From positions 496,001-560,000 of the forward strand of contig OZ037883.1 of the NCBI GenBank assembly GCA_964035575.1: DNA of 64,000 bases, in the 5' to 3' direction. Source of the stretch: Rhynchopus sp. YZ270_cl-10. Its lineage: Eukaryota; Euglenozoa; Diplonemea; Diplonemida; Diplonemidae. Position 1 is the stretch's first letter. Each line of letters starts with the position of its first letter. Positions 63,641-64,000 of the stretch are shown here, in pieces. The translations under genes and the position numbers were made by a program. The notes beneath the pieces are model-generated. The model did not search any database. It saw nothing but the letters and a program-made list of their open reading frames with translations, and was not told the origin of the DNA.

Positions 63641-63730
63641 GGATCAAAAAAAAATAGCGAAGCTGTAGGGCGCCTCTGTAACGTGACATTTAAAACAAAA
63701 AACAAAAGTGAATGGAAGAAATTTTTTTTC

Positions 63731-64000
63731 TTAGTCCCGCTTCTTATCATCGGCCACTGTCGAGAGAATGACTTTGTCCATATCCCCACGGTGGATCACC
63801 GCGACCCCAAAACACACCAAGAGCACCACGAGACCAGGCCTGTAGAGGGATGTGTACAAAAGAAATGAAACTACAACTACATACCATGTTGTGAGCTCCC
63901 ACACGAGGATAAGCATCGTCAGGACCCAGTAGATGACGCACGCTGCCCGCGTTGTGGGGCGGGTGGCTGTCGGTGCAAGGGGATACGCAGCTTTGTTGCC
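63731..64000 (-). CDS. C-terminal part of an edge-truncated membrane protein
   Basis: The frame runs in from beyond 64000 and ends at 63731 in KVILSTVADDKKRD. With a 45-bp intron at 63840-63884 the product reads AACVIYWVLTMLILVWELTT, then WPGLVVLLVCFGVAVIHRGD, giving two hydrophobic segments. Without splicing the frame also stays open because the intron length is a multiple of three; the GTATGT donor, CTCTACAG acceptor and AT-rich interior favour splicing. No family recognised from this fragment. Confidence 0.65.
   Translation of the reverse strand, partial: GNKAAYPLAPTATRPTTRAACVIYWVLTMLILVWELTTWYVVVVSFLLYTSLYRPGLVVLLVCFGVAVIHRGDMDKVILSTVADDKKRD
63840..63884 (-). other. Probable intron of the right-edge gene (45 bp)
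   Basis: Donor GTATGT at 63884, acceptor CCCTCTACAG ending at 63840. Length divisible by three, so retention would insert 15 residues without a stop. Leaves a last exon of about 35 codons. Confidence 0.65.

Larger units (their letters stand above)
61468..63730. other. Gene-poor region
   Basis: No gene supported. Family B hairpins lie at 61801, 63112 and 63451, with a weak copy at 61611-61665. Four hairpin-E related units lie at 62342-62538, family A at 62628, 62834 and 63606, and a run of 22 G at 62795. The plus-strand frame at 61979-62263 is open but not convincing. Confidence 0.5.

Overview
Nuclear DNA of a eukaryotic protist; I cannot name the lineage from the sequence alone. The grounds are short spliceosomal introns with an almost invariant GTATGT donor, cytosolic-type GAPDH, a NEK-like kinase, START, NTF2-RRM, RanBP2 zinc-finger and ankyrin/Dpy-30 proteins, and no operon or Shine-Dalgarno logic. 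Coding sequence is GC-rich and mostly intronless. Intergenic DNA is AT-rich and full of long A, T, G and GA runs. Every gene I can support (21, including two edge-truncated ones) lies on the minus strand.

Layout. 1-235 is the 3' part of an exon of an edge-truncated gene. 236-15272 is about 15 kb without a confident gene. It holds a 10-bp-unit inverted-repeat array (1129-1518), an A/T-rich foldback MITE family with one copy nested in another (4105-4607, 5891-6922), a hAT-like element with a perfect 8-bp target duplication (7110-8252), a piggyBac-like element (11313-12719) and many small hairpin repeats. 15273-23279 holds a PHO80-type cyclin, an unrecognised coding-like stretch, a secreted protein, a sialate O-acetylesterase-like SGNH hydrolase, a GT10 fucosyltransferase and an ankyrin/Dpy-30 protein. 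26982-36783 holds a START protein, two GAPDH paralogs that share a gene-conversion tract, an unknown membrane protein between them, a coiled-coil protein and an L51/S25/CI-B8-like protein. 37802-45768 holds a LicD-like transferase, a NEK-like kinase, an NPPF methyltransferase, a G3BP-like NTF2-RRM protein and a RanBP2 zinc-finger/tRNA-binding-fold protein. 46588-54739 is a tandem duplication of a secreted metallophosphoesterase gene with its flanks. 54942-61467 holds a PhoD-like phosphatase, a CXorf65-like protein, an acidic protein with a half-LIM finger and a His-rich protein. 61468-63730 is gene-poor. 63731-64000 is an edge-truncated membrane protein.

How the genes relate. The secreted or membrane set (esterase, fucosyltransferase, LicD, two phosphoesterases, PhoD) fits glycan and phosphate handling at the cell surface or in the endomembrane system. 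There is no operon-like pathway cluster; the two GAPDH genes and the two phosphoesterase genes are local duplications.

Most unusual content. (1) Several families of 30-60 nt dispersed hairpins occur outside coding exons; in family A (loop CCTCTCGTG) and family B the stem arms change together while pairing is kept. (2) All six confidently placed complete-gene introns, and probably a seventh at the right edge, sit near the 3' end and leave a last exon of 22-40 codons; six of the seven are in phase 0. (3) A 34-bp perfect palindrome with an exact 8-bp target duplication (62375-62408) looks like a hAT element reduced to its two inverted termini.
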